The notes under the pieces: model-generated | The model's database searches: none | What the model was told of the DNA's origin: nothing | What the model saw: only the letters and a program-made list of their open reading frames with translations | Position numbers and translations under genes: made by a program | Origin: Pseudohalocynthiibacter aestuariivivens | Lineage (GTDB): Bacteria; Pseudomonadota; Alphaproteobacteria; Rhodobacterales; Rhodobacteraceae | Reading direction: 5' to 3' | Length of the DNA stretch: 64,000 bases | NCBI RefSeq assembly: GCF_018457175.1 | Contig: NZ_JAGFNU010000001.1 | Coordinates: forward strand, 62,001 to 126,000 | Shown here: positions 16,752 through 26,372 of the stretch, piece after piece | How positions within the stretch are numbered: the stretch's first letter is position 1 | Layout: each line of letters opens with the position of its first letter

Positions 16752-17378
16752 ATGTCGCAACCCAAAGCCGTCATCTTCGATATTGGAAATGTTCTGATCG
16801 AATGGAACCCCGAACGATATTTTGACCAGGTGATCGGACAAGAGCAACGGGAAAGGATGTTTTCCGAGGTTGATATCCATGGAATGATGGAACGGATTGA
16901 TGCGGGTGCACCCTTTGCCGAAACCGTGGCGGAAATGGCGGGCGAAAACAGCAAGTGGCACGATGCGATCTTGCATATTCGCGATCATTGGACAGACGTT
17001 GCAAGCCCTGCAATTGACCATTCCGTACGCTTGCTCAGAGCGTTGAAAGACAACAACGTTCCAGTTTTTGCACTGACAAATTTTGGAGTTCAGAACTTTC
17101 CGCTTAGCGAGGCAAAATATTCTTTTCTGGGTGAATTTGACCGCAGATATATTTCAGGGGAATTGGGGCTAATTAAACCCGACCCGCAAATCTATGCGAT
17201 CGTTGAGGCCGATACCGGGTTAGCACCCGAAAATTTGCTTTTCACAGATGATCGTGAAGATAATATCACTGCTGCCAACGTACGAGGTTGGAAAACACAT
17301 TTGTTCGATGGACCAGAGGGGTGGGCGCAAACGCTTGTTTCATATGGTTTGCTTGATCCCGCGGAGGCAGGTTTATGA
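16752..17378 (+). CDS. HAD-superfamily hydrolase (HAD-IA)
   Basis: The 208-residue phosphatase or dehalogenase-type enzyme shows motif I FDIGNVLIEW (nucleophile Asp), motif II ALTNFG, Lys in LGLIKPDPQIY, and acidic motif IV FTDDREDNI. Together these form a complete catalytic set. The alpha-helical cap lies at residues 15-80. The start at 16752 is favoured by GGGAA six bases upstream; a longer form from TTG 16725 is possible. The stop overlaps the next ATG (ATGA), the first of two such overlaps in this operon. The substrate is unknown. Confidence 0.87.
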   Translation: MSQPKAVIFDIGNVLIEWNPERYFDQVIGQEQRERMFSEVDIHGMMERIDAGAPFAETVAEMAGENSKWHDAILHIRDHWTDVASPAIDHSVRLLRALKDNNVPVFALTNFGVQNFPLSEAKYSFLGEFDRRYISGELGLIKPDPQIYAIVEADTGLAPENLLFTDDREDNITAANVRGWKTHLFDGPEGWAQTLVSYGLLDPAEAGL

Positions 17379-18292
17379 AGTTTGAGGTTATTGAGTTTGA
17401 GGCAGACAGCCTGTTGAGCTGGGACGGGCTGTGCGAAACCTTTCTTGAAGGTCACAAGCTGCCCAAAGCTGAAATTGACGACACATTCCTTTATCGTGGT
17501 AAGGATACGCTCTTGTCACGTGCGGCATGGATTGATGGCATGGGAATTGCCGTAAAATCCGCTACGATTTATCCGGATAATCCTGCTAAGGGCACCCCGA
17601 TGATCAATGGGGCGGTCAGCCTGTTCTCCGATTCCGAAGGAACGCTGGACGCGCTGATAGACTTTCATCTGGTGACAAAATGGAAAACCGCTGGTGACAG
17701 TTTGCTTGGGGCGAAGCTTTTGGCGCGCCCTGATAGCCGTAAAATCCTGATTGTTGGTGCTGGTACAGTAGGGCGAAATTTGCGTTCTGCTTACGTCAGC
17801 GCCTTTCCAGATGCGGAGTTTATGGTCTGGAACCGCACCTCTGCCGGGGCAGAGGCATTTGCATTGGAGTTTGAAAATACAGTCGCGGTTACGGATCTGC
17901 AGGCAGCCGTTGTTGACGCCGACATTGTAACATCTGCCACGATGTCGACCGAGCCGCTGATCATGGGAGAGTGGCTGAAACCTGGTCAGCACATTGACCT
18001 GATTGGTGCGTATCGTCCGGACATGCGCGAGGTTGATGATACCGCGCTACTTCGTTCTCGGGTTTTTGTGGACAGCCGTGACACAACGCTTGACCATATA
18101 GGTGAGCTGAAAACTCCGCTGGCTGAGAGCGTGATAAGTCGCGAACATGTTGTGGCGGATTTCTATGACGTAAAGACAGGTGGGTTTAAACGGACATCAG
18201 CGGATGAAATCACCCTTTTCAAAAATGGCGGTGGCGCGCATCTGGACCTGATGACCAGCCGCTATATTCTGAAAGCATGGATTAGCAGATGA
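17375..18292 (+). CDS. Ornithine cyclodeaminase / mu-crystallin family protein
   Basis: The 305-residue NAD(P)-binding protein has VKSATIYPDNPAKGTPMINGAV (substrate region), Rossmann motif IVGAGTVGRNL near residue 127, and HIDLIGAYRPDMREVDD (dinucleotide and catalytic Asp region). Family members include ornithine cyclodeaminase, alanine dehydrogenase and pyrroline-2-carboxylate reductase, and sequence by eye cannot separate them. It overlaps by four bases both the HAD gene before it and the PhyH gene after it, so the four-gene operon is tightly coupled. Confidence 0.88.
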   Translation: MKFEVIEFEADSLLSWDGLCETFLEGHKLPKAEIDDTFLYRGKDTLLSRAAWIDGMGIAVKSATIYPDNPAKGTPMINGAVSLFSDSEGTLDALIDFHLVTKWKTAGDSLLGAKLLARPDSRKILIVGAGTVGRNLRSAYVSAFPDAEFMVWNRTSAGAEAFALEFENTVAVTDLQAAVVDADIVTSATMSTEPLIMGEWLKPGQHIDLIGAYRPDMREVDDTALLRSRVFVDSRDTTLDHIGELKTPLAESVISREHVVADFYDVKTGGFKRTSADEITLFKNGGGAHLDLMTSRYILKAWISR

Positions 18293-19074
18293 TCACGGAA
18301 CAGAAAATCAACGAATTTCAGCGAGACGGTGCAACCTGCATCCGGGGGGCGTTCAAAGACTGGGTTGATGTTATGGCCGTAGGGGTTGAGCGCAACATGG
18401 CAGAGCCGGGCCAATACGCCTCAGAAAATGCTGTGACGAAAGGTCGGTTTTTCGACGACTATTGCAACTGGACACGGATACCCGAGTTTGAGCGCATCGT
18501 ACGCGAAAGCCCAATGGCAGAGATTGCGGCGCAGGTGATGCAGTCCAGGTCCGCGCAGTTTTTTCATGACCATGTGTTGGTCAAGGAAAGCGGCACACCA
18601 AAGCCCACGCCCTGGCATCAGGACGGGCCATATTATTTTGTCGAAGGTGAACAAACCGTTAGCTTCTGGGTTCCACTGGATCCGGTTGATACTGCCAGTT
18701 TGCGCCTGATTGCCGGGTCACACCATTGGGACAAGCCCGTACGGCCCGTTAGCTGGGCAGACAACAGTGATTTCTATGAAGGCGATCAGGAATGGATCGA
18801 AGTCCCTGACCCTGATGGCGACGATGGGGAATATGACGTTCGCGAATGGGCCATGCAGCCGGGGGATGCCGTACTGTTTGACTACCGCACAGTGCACGGT
18901 GCGCGCGGCAATCCGGGGGGCGCACGGCGACGGGCACTTTCAATGCGTTGGGTTGGTGATGACGCGCGGTTCATTGAACGACCCGGGCGAACTTCACCTC
19001 CGTTTCCGGGGCATGATATGGTTGCAGGGCAGCGCCTGCGCGAGGATTGGTTTCCTGTAATCTGGAAAGGCTGA
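18289..19074 (+). CDS. Phytanoyl-CoA dioxygenase (PhyH) family protein
   Basis: The 261-residue Fe(II)/2-oxoglutarate oxygenase has iron ligands His110 and Asp112 in PTPWHQDGPYY and His203 in YRTVHGARGN. Arg213 or Arg214 in GGARRRALSMRW would bind 2-oxoglutarate. The family hydroxylates varied small molecules (phytanoyl-CoA, ectoine, antibiotic precursors). It is embedded between the ornithine-cyclodeaminase-like gene (ATGA overlap) and an alpha/beta hydrolase gene starting one base after its stop. A hydroxylated amino-acid substrate is a possible reading, not shown. Confidence 0.9.
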   Translation: MITEQKINEFQRDGATCIRGAFKDWVDVMAVGVERNMAEPGQYASENAVTKGRFFDDYCNWTRIPEFERIVRESPMAEIAAQVMQSRSAQFFHDHVLVKESGTPKPTPWHQDGPYYFVEGEQTVSFWVPLDPVDTASLRLIAGSHHWDKPVRPVSWADNSDFYEGDQEWIEVPDPDGDDGEYDVREWAMQPGDAVLFDYRTVHGARGNPGGARRRALSMRWVGDDARFIERPGRTSPPFPGHDMVAGQRLREDWFPVIWKG

Positions 19075-19075
19075 G

Positions 19076-20008
19076 ATGGGCTGGATTCTGTTTCTGTTAT
19101 TAATTGGTGCCATTGCGGTCGTGCCTCTGGTTTTGGAAAGCCGCAGGTTGCCAATGGATCAGGCAGAACGGGCCAATGCGCCGGGTCGGTTTGCGAACCT
19201 GTCCCGCGGGATGACGCACTACGATTGGTCTGGCCACATAGATGGGCCAGTCGCTGTTTGTGTTCATGGGCTGACCTCGCCAAGCTTTGTCTGGAGCGCT
19301 GTTGTAAAAATACTGACCCTGATAGGGTTTCGCATCCTGACCTATGATCTTTACGGGCGAGGATTTTCTGATCGGCCGAAGGACGCGCAGGATGCAGACT
19401 TCTTTGTCACCCAACTGAATGAACTGATGGATGATCAGGATGTAGGGGACAATGTCACCTTGCTTGGGTATTCAATGGGCGGCGCAATTGCGACAGCCTA
19501 TGCTGCGCGCCATCGCGACAGGCTTGAACGGCTCGTCCTGATCGCGCCGGGTGGCCTTGGCCATGATCTTGGAAAATTCTTTGAGTTTGCTGCGAAAACA
19601 CCGCTGATAGGTGATTGGCTTTTCCTCACGTTTGGGGGATTTATGCATCGGCGCAATATTGCGAAAGAAGCAGCAGTTTGGCCAACCGAGGTTCCGGATA
19701 TCCATGAAGATCAAGCAAACGAAACCCATTTTCAGGGTTTTCTGCCAGCAGTTCTGTCTAGCATGCGTCACATGCTGAGTAACGATCAGGAACCGGAACA
19801 TCGCGCCATAGAAAAAACGGATTTACCGGTTCTTGCGATCTGGGGGGAAGAGGATGACGTTATCCCGATTTCAGGACTTGGCAGGTTGGCGGAGTATCAC
19901 AGGGATGCGAGACAGGTCTCTATCCCCGGCGCGCCGCATGCGTTGGCCTATACCCATCCCAAGGATGTACAAAAGGCCCTTCAGGATTTGTTGCATGACG
20001 GGCTTTAG
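19076..20008 (+). CDS. Alpha/beta hydrolase, membrane-anchored
   Basis: In the 310-residue protein, residues 3-20 are a hydrophobic anchor (ILFLLLIGAIAVVPLVL) followed by ESRR, so the enzyme is probably tethered to the inner membrane. The hydrolase domain shows VCVHGLTSPSFVW (oxyanion), nucleophile Ser133 in GYSMGGA, Asp260/261 in WGEEDDVIP, and His288 in GAPHALAY. The substrate is unknown. It is the last gene of the HAD/OCD/PhyH operon and is convergent with the MFS gene, 11 bases away. Confidence 0.88.
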   Translation: MGWILFLLLIGAIAVVPLVLESRRLPMDQAERANAPGRFANLSRGMTHYDWSGHIDGPVAVCVHGLTSPSFVWSAVVKILTLIGFRILTYDLYGRGFSDRPKDAQDADFFVTQLNELMDDQDVGDNVTLLGYSMGGAIATAYAARHRDRLERLVLIAPGGLGHDLGKFFEFAAKTPLIGDWLFLTFGGFMHRRNIAKEAAVWPTEVPDIHEDQANETHFQGFLPAVLSSMRHMLSNDQEPEHRAIEKTDLPVLAIWGEEDDVIPISGLGRLAEYHRDARQVSIPGAPHALAYTHPKDVQKALQDLLHDGL

Positions 20009-20019
20009 CTGACGGATAT

Positions 20020-21258
20020 TCAGGCCGCAACGGTAAGCGGTTTTTCACGCACAGGCAAATGCACGATGGCTGAAAATTCACCAACGCCAACGCCAACCCA
20101 CCAGACCGCCGTATAGTCGCCGTAGATGTCATACATCCGTCCGCCCAGCCAAACACCCAGAAAACTTCCAAGTTGGTGGCTGAAGAAGACAATTCCGTAC
20201 AACGTGCCCATGTTCCGCAGGCCGTAGATATGCGCAACCAGACCAGCCGTAAGCGGTACAGTTGCCAGCCAGAGAGAGCCCATCGCGAAGGAAAAAAGGA
20301 CTACGGATGTCGGTGTGATTGGCATTAGGATAAAGGCTGCAGCAATTAGGGTTCGGCCCGTGTAAATTCCCGCCAGAAGGTACTTGCGGGAATAGCGATT
20401 GCCCAGCCAGCCCGCAAAAATTGTACCCGCAATATTTGTCAAACCGATCAGAGATATTGCAAGAGCGCCGAGGCTTGATGTCGTCGAAACCCCAATCGCC
20501 GCCAGTGTGCCCGAAGGGTCAATTGCGCCGCACATTTCGGTCACAAATGCAGGGAAATGTGCTGTGATGAATGCAAGTTGATAGCCACACGAAAAGAAAC
20601 CGAAAAATATTAACGAATAAGATGGATCTCTGAACGCTTTGAGCAAGTTCTGACCCATCGATCCCTCAAGCTCGGTCCTGCTAACAGGCTGCGGGCTGCG
20701 CATCATTGGCAACGCGAAAAGTGCTAGAAGTATGAGAGCTGCAAAAACCATGAACACCTGTTGCCATTGCATAAAGCCAAGCAGGAACTCGGCAAAAGGT
20801 GCGCCAATAACTTGTCCGGCAGATCCCGCTGCGGTGGCAATACCCATGGCGACCGATCGGTTTTTGTCACTGGCTGCGCGGCCAACAACCGCCAAAATTA
20901 CGCCAAACCCCGTTCCGGCGACGCCAAAGCCGACGAGAATTTCAAGCCATTGATGTGCCCCGGGTGTGACGGCGTAAGACGATAGAACCAAACCTGTTGC
21001 GTAAAATAAAGCACCAACAATAATTGCTCTTCGATCACCGAATTTTTCAGCTAAAGCGCCGAAAATAGGCTGCCCAATACCCCATGCGAGATTTTGAATG
21101 GCGATTGCAAAAGAGAACTCTGTTCGCAGCCAGCCAAACTCCTCGGCGATGGGAATTTGAAACACGCCAAAGGACGCACGTATGGCAAAGCCGATCATGA
21201 TAATGATGCAGCCGCCGACCAGAACCGGGGTAAACAAGGGTGTACGGGTCTCTGTCAT
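20020..21258 (-). CDS. Major facilitator superfamily transporter
   Basis: The 412-residue inner-membrane protein has about twelve segments. It opens with PVLVGGCIIIMIGFAIRASFG and has a loop 2-3 motif GALAEKFGDRRAI. The layout resembles the oxalate/formate and monocarboxylate-type MFS branch. ATG 21258 is preferred, with TTGGAG upstream; a TTG four codons earlier would overlap that site. Divergent from zapE (114 bases) and convergent with the alpha/beta hydrolase. The substrate is not assignable. Confidence 0.88.
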   Translation of the reverse strand: MTETRTPLFTPVLVGGCIIIMIGFAIRASFGVFQIPIAEEFGWLRTEFSFAIAIQNLAWGIGQPIFGALAEKFGDRRAIIVGALFYATGLVLSSYAVTPGAHQWLEILVGFGVAGTGFGVILAVVGRAASDKNRSVAMGIATAAGSAGQVIGAPFAEFLLGFMQWQQVFMVFAALILLALFALPMMRSPQPVSRTELEGSMGQNLLKAFRDPSYSLIFFGFFSCGYQLAFITAHFPAFVTEMCGAIDPSGTLAAIGVSTTSSLGALAISLIGLTNIAGTIFAGWLGNRYSRKYLLAGIYTGRTLIAAAFILMPITPTSVVLFSFAMGSLWLATVPLTAGLVAHIYGLRNMGTLYGIVFFSHQLGSFLGVWLGGRMYDIYGDYTAVWWVGVGVGEFSAIVHLPVREKPLTVAA

Positions 21259-21372
21259 CGCGGTCTCCAAGCGTTCTGGTGACCGTCACGGAAAAAGCGC
21301 ACAACGTCAATTCAGTGTTTTTTGCGCCCTGCATCAGCTTTTCTTATTCGTCACGGCGATTTATGGGAGGGT

Positions 21373-22452
21373 ATGGCAGAGAGCTTGCAAGATATTTACA
21401 ACCGCCACGTTGCGGAGGGCCTGCTGACAGCAGATAATGCGCAGATTGCAGCACTGCCAGCACTAGAGGATATTCGTCAGCATTTGGAAGCAGCAAAAAC
21501 CCGCAAGCGCGGCATATTGGGTGGCTTGTTTCATAAACCCGAAGAAGTGCCGAGCGGTTTATATCTTTGGGGCGGTGTTGGGCGCGGTAAATCTATGCTG
21601 ATGGATCTGTTCGTCGATCATTTGCAGGTATCTGAAAAACGCCGGGTGCACTTTCATGCCTTTATGCAGGAAGTACACACTGCAATGCATGAAGCACGGA
21701 AAACTGGTGTAGATGACGCAATAGCGCCCGTTGCGGCAGAGGTTTCTTCCAAGGTCCGTCTGTTGGCTTTCGACGAAATGCAGATCAACGATATCACGGA
21801 TGCGATGATTGTTGGTCGATTGTTTGAAAAACTGTTCGAGGCGGGCGTTGTGATTGTCACAACCTCTAATCGCGTGCCAGATGACCTTTACAAAGACGGG
21901 CTGAACCGGCAACTTTTCTTGCCTTTCATCAAACTTCTGAAAGAACAGATGGTTGTGCATGAACTGATTAGCCCGACAGATTACCGGCAAGACAGGCTAG
22001 CAGGATCAGAAGTTTATTTTACGCCTGTTAACGCGGAAAACCGCAACGCTATTCGCGCGATCTGGGAAAAGATGAGCGGTGGCGCGGCGGACCCTCTGGT
22101 TCTGACGGTCAAGGGGCGTTCGGTGGAACTTCCTGCGTTTCGCAATGGTGTGGCACGGGCAACTTTTTATGATCTATGTGGCCGCCCACTTGGACCAGCG
22201 GATTTTCTGGCTATCGCCGAAGCCGTTCGCGTTTTGGTGTTGGAGGATATCCCACAACTTGGCCGGTCAAACTTTAACGAAGCAAAGCGTTTCGTCACGC
22301 TGATAGACGCGCTTTATGAGGCCAAGGTTCGGCTGATATGTTCAGCAGCATCGCTCCCTGAAATGCTTTACATCGAAGGCGAAGGAACGTTTGAATTTGA
22401 ACGCACCGCAAGCCGCCTGCGAGAAATGCAGGACGCTGACTGGGGGCACTAG
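21373..22452 (+). CDS. zapE: Cell division protein ZapE (AFG1-like ATPase)
   Basis: The 359-residue cytoplasmic ATPase has Walker A GGVGRGKSMLMD and Walker B LLAFDEMQIND, followed by VTTSNRVPDDLYKDGLNRQLFLPFI, diagnostic for the ZapE/AFG1 family. ZapE associates with the Z-ring in E. coli. ATG 21373 follows GGGAGG at a short distance; an in-frame upstream extension to 21322 lacks support. Divergent from the MFS gene and convergent with the PhyH gene, seven bases apart. Confidence 0.93.
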   Translation: MAESLQDIYNRHVAEGLLTADNAQIAALPALEDIRQHLEAAKTRKRGILGGLFHKPEEVPSGLYLWGGVGRGKSMLMDLFVDHLQVSEKRRVHFHAFMQEVHTAMHEARKTGVDDAIAPVAAEVSSKVRLLAFDEMQINDITDAMIVGRLFEKLFEAGVVIVTTSNRVPDDLYKDGLNRQLFLPFIKLLKEQMVVHELISPTDYRQDRLAGSEVYFTPVNAENRNAIRAIWEKMSGGAADPLVLTVKGRSVELPAFRNGVARATFYDLCGRPLGPADFLAIAEAVRVLVLEDIPQLGRSNFNEAKRFVTLIDALYEAKVRLICSAASLPEMLYIEGEGTFEFERTASRLREMQDADWGH

Positions 22453-22459
22453 CCAAAGG

Positions 22460-23128
22460 CTAAATTCCGGCCCATTCCAGCGGGTCGGGCAAATCAAATG
22501 CAGCGAAATCCACTTGCAATACGCGTCTGCGCGTCGGGTGTTGAGCGGCGTCAGAGGCATGTAGAATAAGCGTGCGATACGCCCAGATATCTCGGGGCTT
22601 TGCCAGACAGTCCAACTGTTCTGAGCTTGCCACGGCGTCTGCGATATCATCGACACGAACAAGCCCCAGCTTGTGAGAGCCAAGCGCCACTTTCAAAGGG
22701 GCATTTTCAGCGCCACACGGATCAAGATGCACACGAAGTGTCAGCATGTGTTCCAAGATGGACGCGGGCGGTTGAACATGAAGCAGGCCGGATTTGCGCG
22801 TAAATGGCCCAAACTCCGCAACATCAGCAATTCGTTTCACGCAAATTGTCCGATCCTGATGCCAGCCGAGCGGCCAGTTGTTATCGGCAGTTTTGTCAAA
22901 CAAGATCGCCCGGACAGCCCGCGCATTCGGGCCAAGGAACTGCACGGCGATATCGCGCATTGCGCTTTGGTTTTGTGTCAGCAGCTTGGAAGCCGGGTTG
23001 CCTTTGAGACGCTGGCCGGGTTGGCGCGGGTCCGTTTCTTCGCCGAGCTGTTCCAAAAGTTGGAACTCTGCGTCAGAAAGCGCTTTCGAAAAACACTCGG
23101 CACCTGTCGTTTCAAGCGTGGGTCTCAT
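22460..23128 (-). CDS. Phytanoyl-CoA dioxygenase (PhyH) family protein, second copy type
   Basis: The 222-residue Fe(II)/2-oxoglutarate oxygenase is not closely similar to the one at 18289. Iron ligands are His90 and Asp92 in PLGWHQDRT and His190 in LILHASDAA, with Arg200-202 for 2-oxoglutarate. The segment APLKVALGSHKLG resembles the core strand region of the family. The start overlaps the folC stop by four bases (ATGA), making it the third gene of the accD-folC operon. The link to fatty-acid or folate metabolism is only contextual, and the substrate is unknown. Confidence 0.85.
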   Translation of the reverse strand: MRPTLETTGAECFSKALSDAEFQLLEQLGEETDPRQPGQRLKGNPASKLLTQNQSAMRDIAVQFLGPNARAVRAILFDKTADNNWPLGWHQDRTICVKRIADVAEFGPFTRKSGLLHVQPPASILEHMLTLRVHLDPCGAENAPLKVALGSHKLGLVRVDDIADAVASSEQLDCLAKPRDIWAYRTLILHASDAAQHPTRRRVLQVDFAAFDLPDPLEWAGI

Positions 23129-24399
23129 CCGTTTTCACGTAATACCGTGCCCGCTAAATAAAGCGATCCGCAGATCAGGATGCGGGCATTTGGTGCTCTT
23201 TTAGCGATGCTATTAATTGCCGCTTCAACGTCCGGTGCCGTGCTGGATTGCAACCCGGCTTTTTCAGCGGCTTCAGCGGTTGTTTCGGCGGGCAGGGTGT
23301 TTGCCTCTCCCGGGATGGAAACAGCCGTCAATGATGAGGCAACTTCTGCCAGCGGCCTGAGATACCCGCCGACATCCTTCGTGTTCAGCATACCGCAGAT
23401 CAAATGGGTTGGTCTGGGTGACAGACTTTTCAAAACTTCGGCAAGCGCATCTCCGGCTGCCGGGTTGTGACCGCCGTCCAGCCAAAGCTCTGCTGGGCCA
23501 GCGGCTTTAATCAACGGGCCGGATTTTAATCGCTGCATCCGGGCGGGCCAGTTCGCGTTTGTCATCGCCGCTTCGCAGGCGGTTTCGCCATATCCAAGCG
23601 CGCGCAATGCCGCGATCGCGGCGGCGGCATTTTGCATCTGATGCGCGCCCAGCAAGTTGGGAAGCGGCAGATCCAGAAGACCATGTTCATCCTGAAAAAT
23701 CAGACGGCCCCGTTCCTCAAAAACATGCCAGTGCTGGCCATGAGCTAGAAGCGGAACGCCAAGCCGCGCGGCTGTTGCTTCTATCACGTCCAGCGCTTCT
23801 TCCGGCTGTGGGCCAACGACACAGGGCACACCTCGTTTCAGAATACCGGCTTTTTCGGCGGCAATCTTTTCCAGCGTGTCCCCAAGGTATTGTTCGTGAT
23901 CAACAGAAATGGGTGTGATCACGGTCAACGCGGGTTTGTCGATCACGTTCGTGGCGTCCAAGCGCCCGCCAAGACCCACCTCAAGCAGCGTGTAATCTGC
24001 CGGGGTGCGGGCAAATGCCAGCAAACCGGCGACGGTGGTGATCTCAAAATAGGTGATGTTTTCGCCGCTGTTCGCCGCGTAGCATTCGTCAAGTATTTCG
24101 GTGAGATGTGTCTCTGAAATCAGGGTACCTGCGAGACGAATTCTTTCGTGAAACCGGGCAAGATGTGGCGACGTATAGGCATGCACTGATTTACCGACGC
24201 CTTCTAAACCGGCACGAATCATCGCCTGAGTTGATCCTTTGCCATTGGTGCCTGCGATGTGAATCACTGGTGGTAGCTTACGCTCCGGATGATCAAGCGC
24301 AGCCAGCAAACGCCAGACGCGATCAAGCGTAAGATCGATAATTTTAGGATGCAGCGCCATCATCCGTGCCAGGATGACGTCCGATGTAGCCTCGTTCAC
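23125..24399 (-). CDS. folC: Bifunctional dihydrofolate synthase / folylpolyglutamate synthase
   Basis: The 424-residue Mur-ligase-family ATPase adds glutamate to dihydropteroate and to folates. Visible motifs are [19 protein letters not shown] (P-loop), [42 protein letters not shown], and [27 protein letters not shown]-terminal [16 protein letters not shown] completes the ligase. It overlaps accD upstream and the PhyH gene downstream by four bases each. The accD-folC pairing is common in bacteria. Confidence 0.95.
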   Translation of the reverse strand: MNEATSDVILARMMALHPKIIDLTLDRVWRLLAALDHPERKLPPVIHIAGTNGKGSTQAMIRAGLEGVGKSVHAYTSPHLARFHERIRLAGTLISETHLTEILDECYAANSGENITYFEITTVAGLLAFARTPADYTLLEVGLGGRLDATNVIDKPALTVITPISVDHEQYLGDTLEKIAAEKAGILKRGVPCVVGPQPEEALDVIEATAARLGVPLLAHGQHWHVFEERGRLIFQDEHGLLDLPLPNLLGAHQMQNAAAAIAALRALGYGETACEAAMTNANWPARMQRLKSGPLIKAAGPAELWLDGGHNPAAGDALAEVLKSLSPRPTHLICGMLNTKDVGGYLRPLAEVASSLTAVSIPGEANTLPAETTAEAAEKAGLQSSTAPDVEAAINSIAKRAPNARILICGSLYLAGTVLRENG

Positions 24400-25337
24400 T
24401 TTTTGGCATCCTCGGCAGGGGTACCATCCGGTTGGTCATCGGTTTTGGAATTTGTATCAGGTTTGGGCAATTCACCCATGACGGCTGGCGGTAAACCCAT
24501 CAGCATTCGGGTAATGGTGATCAGCTCTTCCCGCAGATCCTTGCGGTGCGTCACGCGATCCAGCATACCGTGGTCCAGCAGATATTCAGAACGCTGGAAA
24601 CCTTCAGGCAGTTTTTCGCGAATGGTTTGTTCGATCACGCGGGTTCCGGCGAACCCGATAAGTGCGTTTGGTTCTGCGATTTGCACATCACCAAGCATCG
24701 CGTATGAGGCGGTTACACCGCCCGTTGTTGGATGCGTCAGAACAACGATGTAAGGCAGGTTAGCCTCGCGCAGCATTTCCACCGCTACAGTTGTGCGCGG
24801 CATTTGCATAAGGCTGAGGATACCCTCTTGCATTCGGGCTCCACCAGCGGCGGAGAACAAGATAAAGGGACGTTTCAGGGCAACGGCACGTTCGGCACCG
24901 GCAATAATGGCGTTTCCAACGTACATACCCATAGAGCCGCCCATGAAGGAAAAGTCCTGTCCGGCGGCAACAACAGAAGTGCGTCCGATTTCACCTTCAA
25001 CCACCAGCATCGCGTCTTTTTCACCGGTCTTCTTGCGTGCATCCTTCATCCGGTCAGGGTATTTTTTCTGATCGCGAAAGTGCAACGGGTCAGCGACAGC
25101 GGCGGGCACTTCGATTTCAGCGAAAATTCCACCGTCAAACAGCGCCTCGAAACGCTCACGTGGTGCAAGCGCCATATGATGGTCACACCCCGTGCAAACA
25201 TTCAGGTTCTCTGAAAGTTCCCGGTGAAACAGCATGGTCCCGCACTCAGGGCATTTGGTCCAGAGATTGTCCGGCACCTCACGACGGGAAAACAGCGAGT
25301 TGATTGTGGGTCGGACGTAATTGGTGATCCAGTTCAT
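24396..25337 (-). CDS. accD: Acetyl-CoA carboxylase carboxyltransferase subunit beta
   Basis: The 313-residue subunit transfers carboxyl from carboxybiotin to acetyl-CoA in the first step of fatty-acid synthesis, with AccA. The N-terminal zinc ribbon is complete (Cys29, Cys32, Cys48, Cys51). The crotonase-like core shows [16 protein letters not shown] and [27 protein letters not shown] is the usual start, so ATG 25337 is chosen over an in-frame start 20 codons upstream. The tail ([15 protein letters not shown]) is low-complexity. It leads the accD-folC-PhyH operon. Confidence 0.95.
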   Translation of the reverse strand: MNWITNYVRPTINSLFSRREVPDNLWTKCPECGTMLFHRELSENLNVCTGCDHHMALAPRERFEALFDGGIFAEIEVPAAVADPLHFRDQKKYPDRMKDARKKTGEKDAMLVVEGEIGRTSVVAAGQDFSFMGGSMGMYVGNAIIAGAERAVALKRPFILFSAAGGARMQEGILSLMQMPRTTVAVEMLREANLPYIVVLTHPTTGGVTASYAMLGDVQIAEPNALIGFAGTRVIEQTIREKLPEGFQRSEYLLDHGMLDRVTHRKDLREELITITRMLMGLPPAVMGELPKPDTNSKTDDQPDGTPAEDAKK

Positions 25338-25397
25338 TCGTGCTGTACCTTTGCTAAAGTCTTGCTCTGAAATAAGACGCCAGCGCTTGAAATGCAA

Positions 25398-26279
25398 TCA
25401 GCGCCTTATTGCAATACGCGCCGCAAGCCATGCAACAATCAAAAAGCCGAAATCAAGCATGATAAGCGGGCTTGCTGCCTCAATGTCTGACGCGCTGTAA
25501 GGCAGATGATAGAGTGCGAGACCACCAAGTTGATCCGGAAAGCCTACGATCAGCATAGCGTAGGCGTTGTTTGTGAAGTGAAAACCGATAGCTGCGCCAA
25601 GGTTGCCACTGCGTGCTGTCAGGTCTGCCGCCATCAAGCCGAACATCCCGGCCCAAAGCGTTGCCCAGATCGCGTTGTCACCCAGAGTTGCGGTGTCGAA
25701 ATGCCCCAGAGCGAACAGAAAAGAGGGCACCCCCATCCAAATGATACGAGAGTTAAAACGCGCCGCGAGTTGGCTTTGAATGTAGCCGCGAAACAGAATT
25801 TCTTCTGCGCTGGTTTGGATCACAATCCCTAAAACAGACAATGGCAATAAAGCCATCCAATGCCTGAACGACAGGTTTGCAACAACTTCGAACGGGTCAT
25901 AAGGCGGCAAGATTTCCAAGACGATCTGAAGAAGGATCAACGCAAAAGTAACGCGAAAAAAATATCGCACGGTGAGGCGTAAATCACCAACCAAAGTCAG
26001 GCCCGGCCTTTTGTGTAACCATCGCACAATCAGCATCGGAGGAAGTGCCATCATGACAAAGCTGAACAGCATAACAAGCGTAGCAGTTGGGTTACCAGTG
26101 CTTAGCAGCATTTCGAAAGACCAGGCAGGTATCTTCAACAGAAAAGAGATCGCCTCGCCCAAAGCGATAATTCCGAAGAGGTAAAGTACGGTACATAGCA
26201 CCAGCCCAACCACAAGTCGCCAGATTTGAGGTTTTCTGCGCGCGGGCGCGACGAGTTGTTCGTAAGGGACGTAGGACAT
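25398..26279 (-). CDS. CPBP family intramembrane metalloprotease (Abi/CAAX-like)
   Basis: The protein has 293 residues from ATG 26279 and about eight membrane segments. The family motif EEILFRGYIQ (EExxxR) lies in the middle, followed by FALGHFD and GFHFTNNAYA, which provide the metal-binding histidines. Homologues are CAAX prenyl-protease-like or bacteriocin self-immunity proteins; the role here is unknown. A further 59 in-frame codons upstream look non-coding. The start is uncertain, as no good ribosome site is seen. It lies 60 bases upstream of accD on the same strand and is divergent from ilvD. Confidence 0.85.
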   Translation of the reverse strand: MSYVPYEQLVAPARRKPQIWRLVVGLVLCTVLYLFGIIALGEAISFLLKIPAWSFEMLLSTGNPTATLVMLFSFVMMALPPMLIVRWLHKRPGLTLVGDLRLTVRYFFRVTFALILLQIVLEILPPYDPFEVVANLSFRHWMALLPLSVLGIVIQTSAEEILFRGYIQSQLAARFNSRIIWMGVPSFLFALGHFDTATLGDNAIWATLWAGMFGLMAADLTARSGNLGAAIGFHFTNNAYAMLIVGFPDQLGGLALYHLPYSASDIEAASPLIMLDFGFLIVAWLAARIAIRR

Positions 26280-26372
26280 CAGGGATTTTCTGGACTGTAA
26301 AAGACGAAGGCTCACTCTGACGGGGATGTGCGCGGAAATCAATAACGGTGGGTTGTGTAAGTGGGGAATGGT

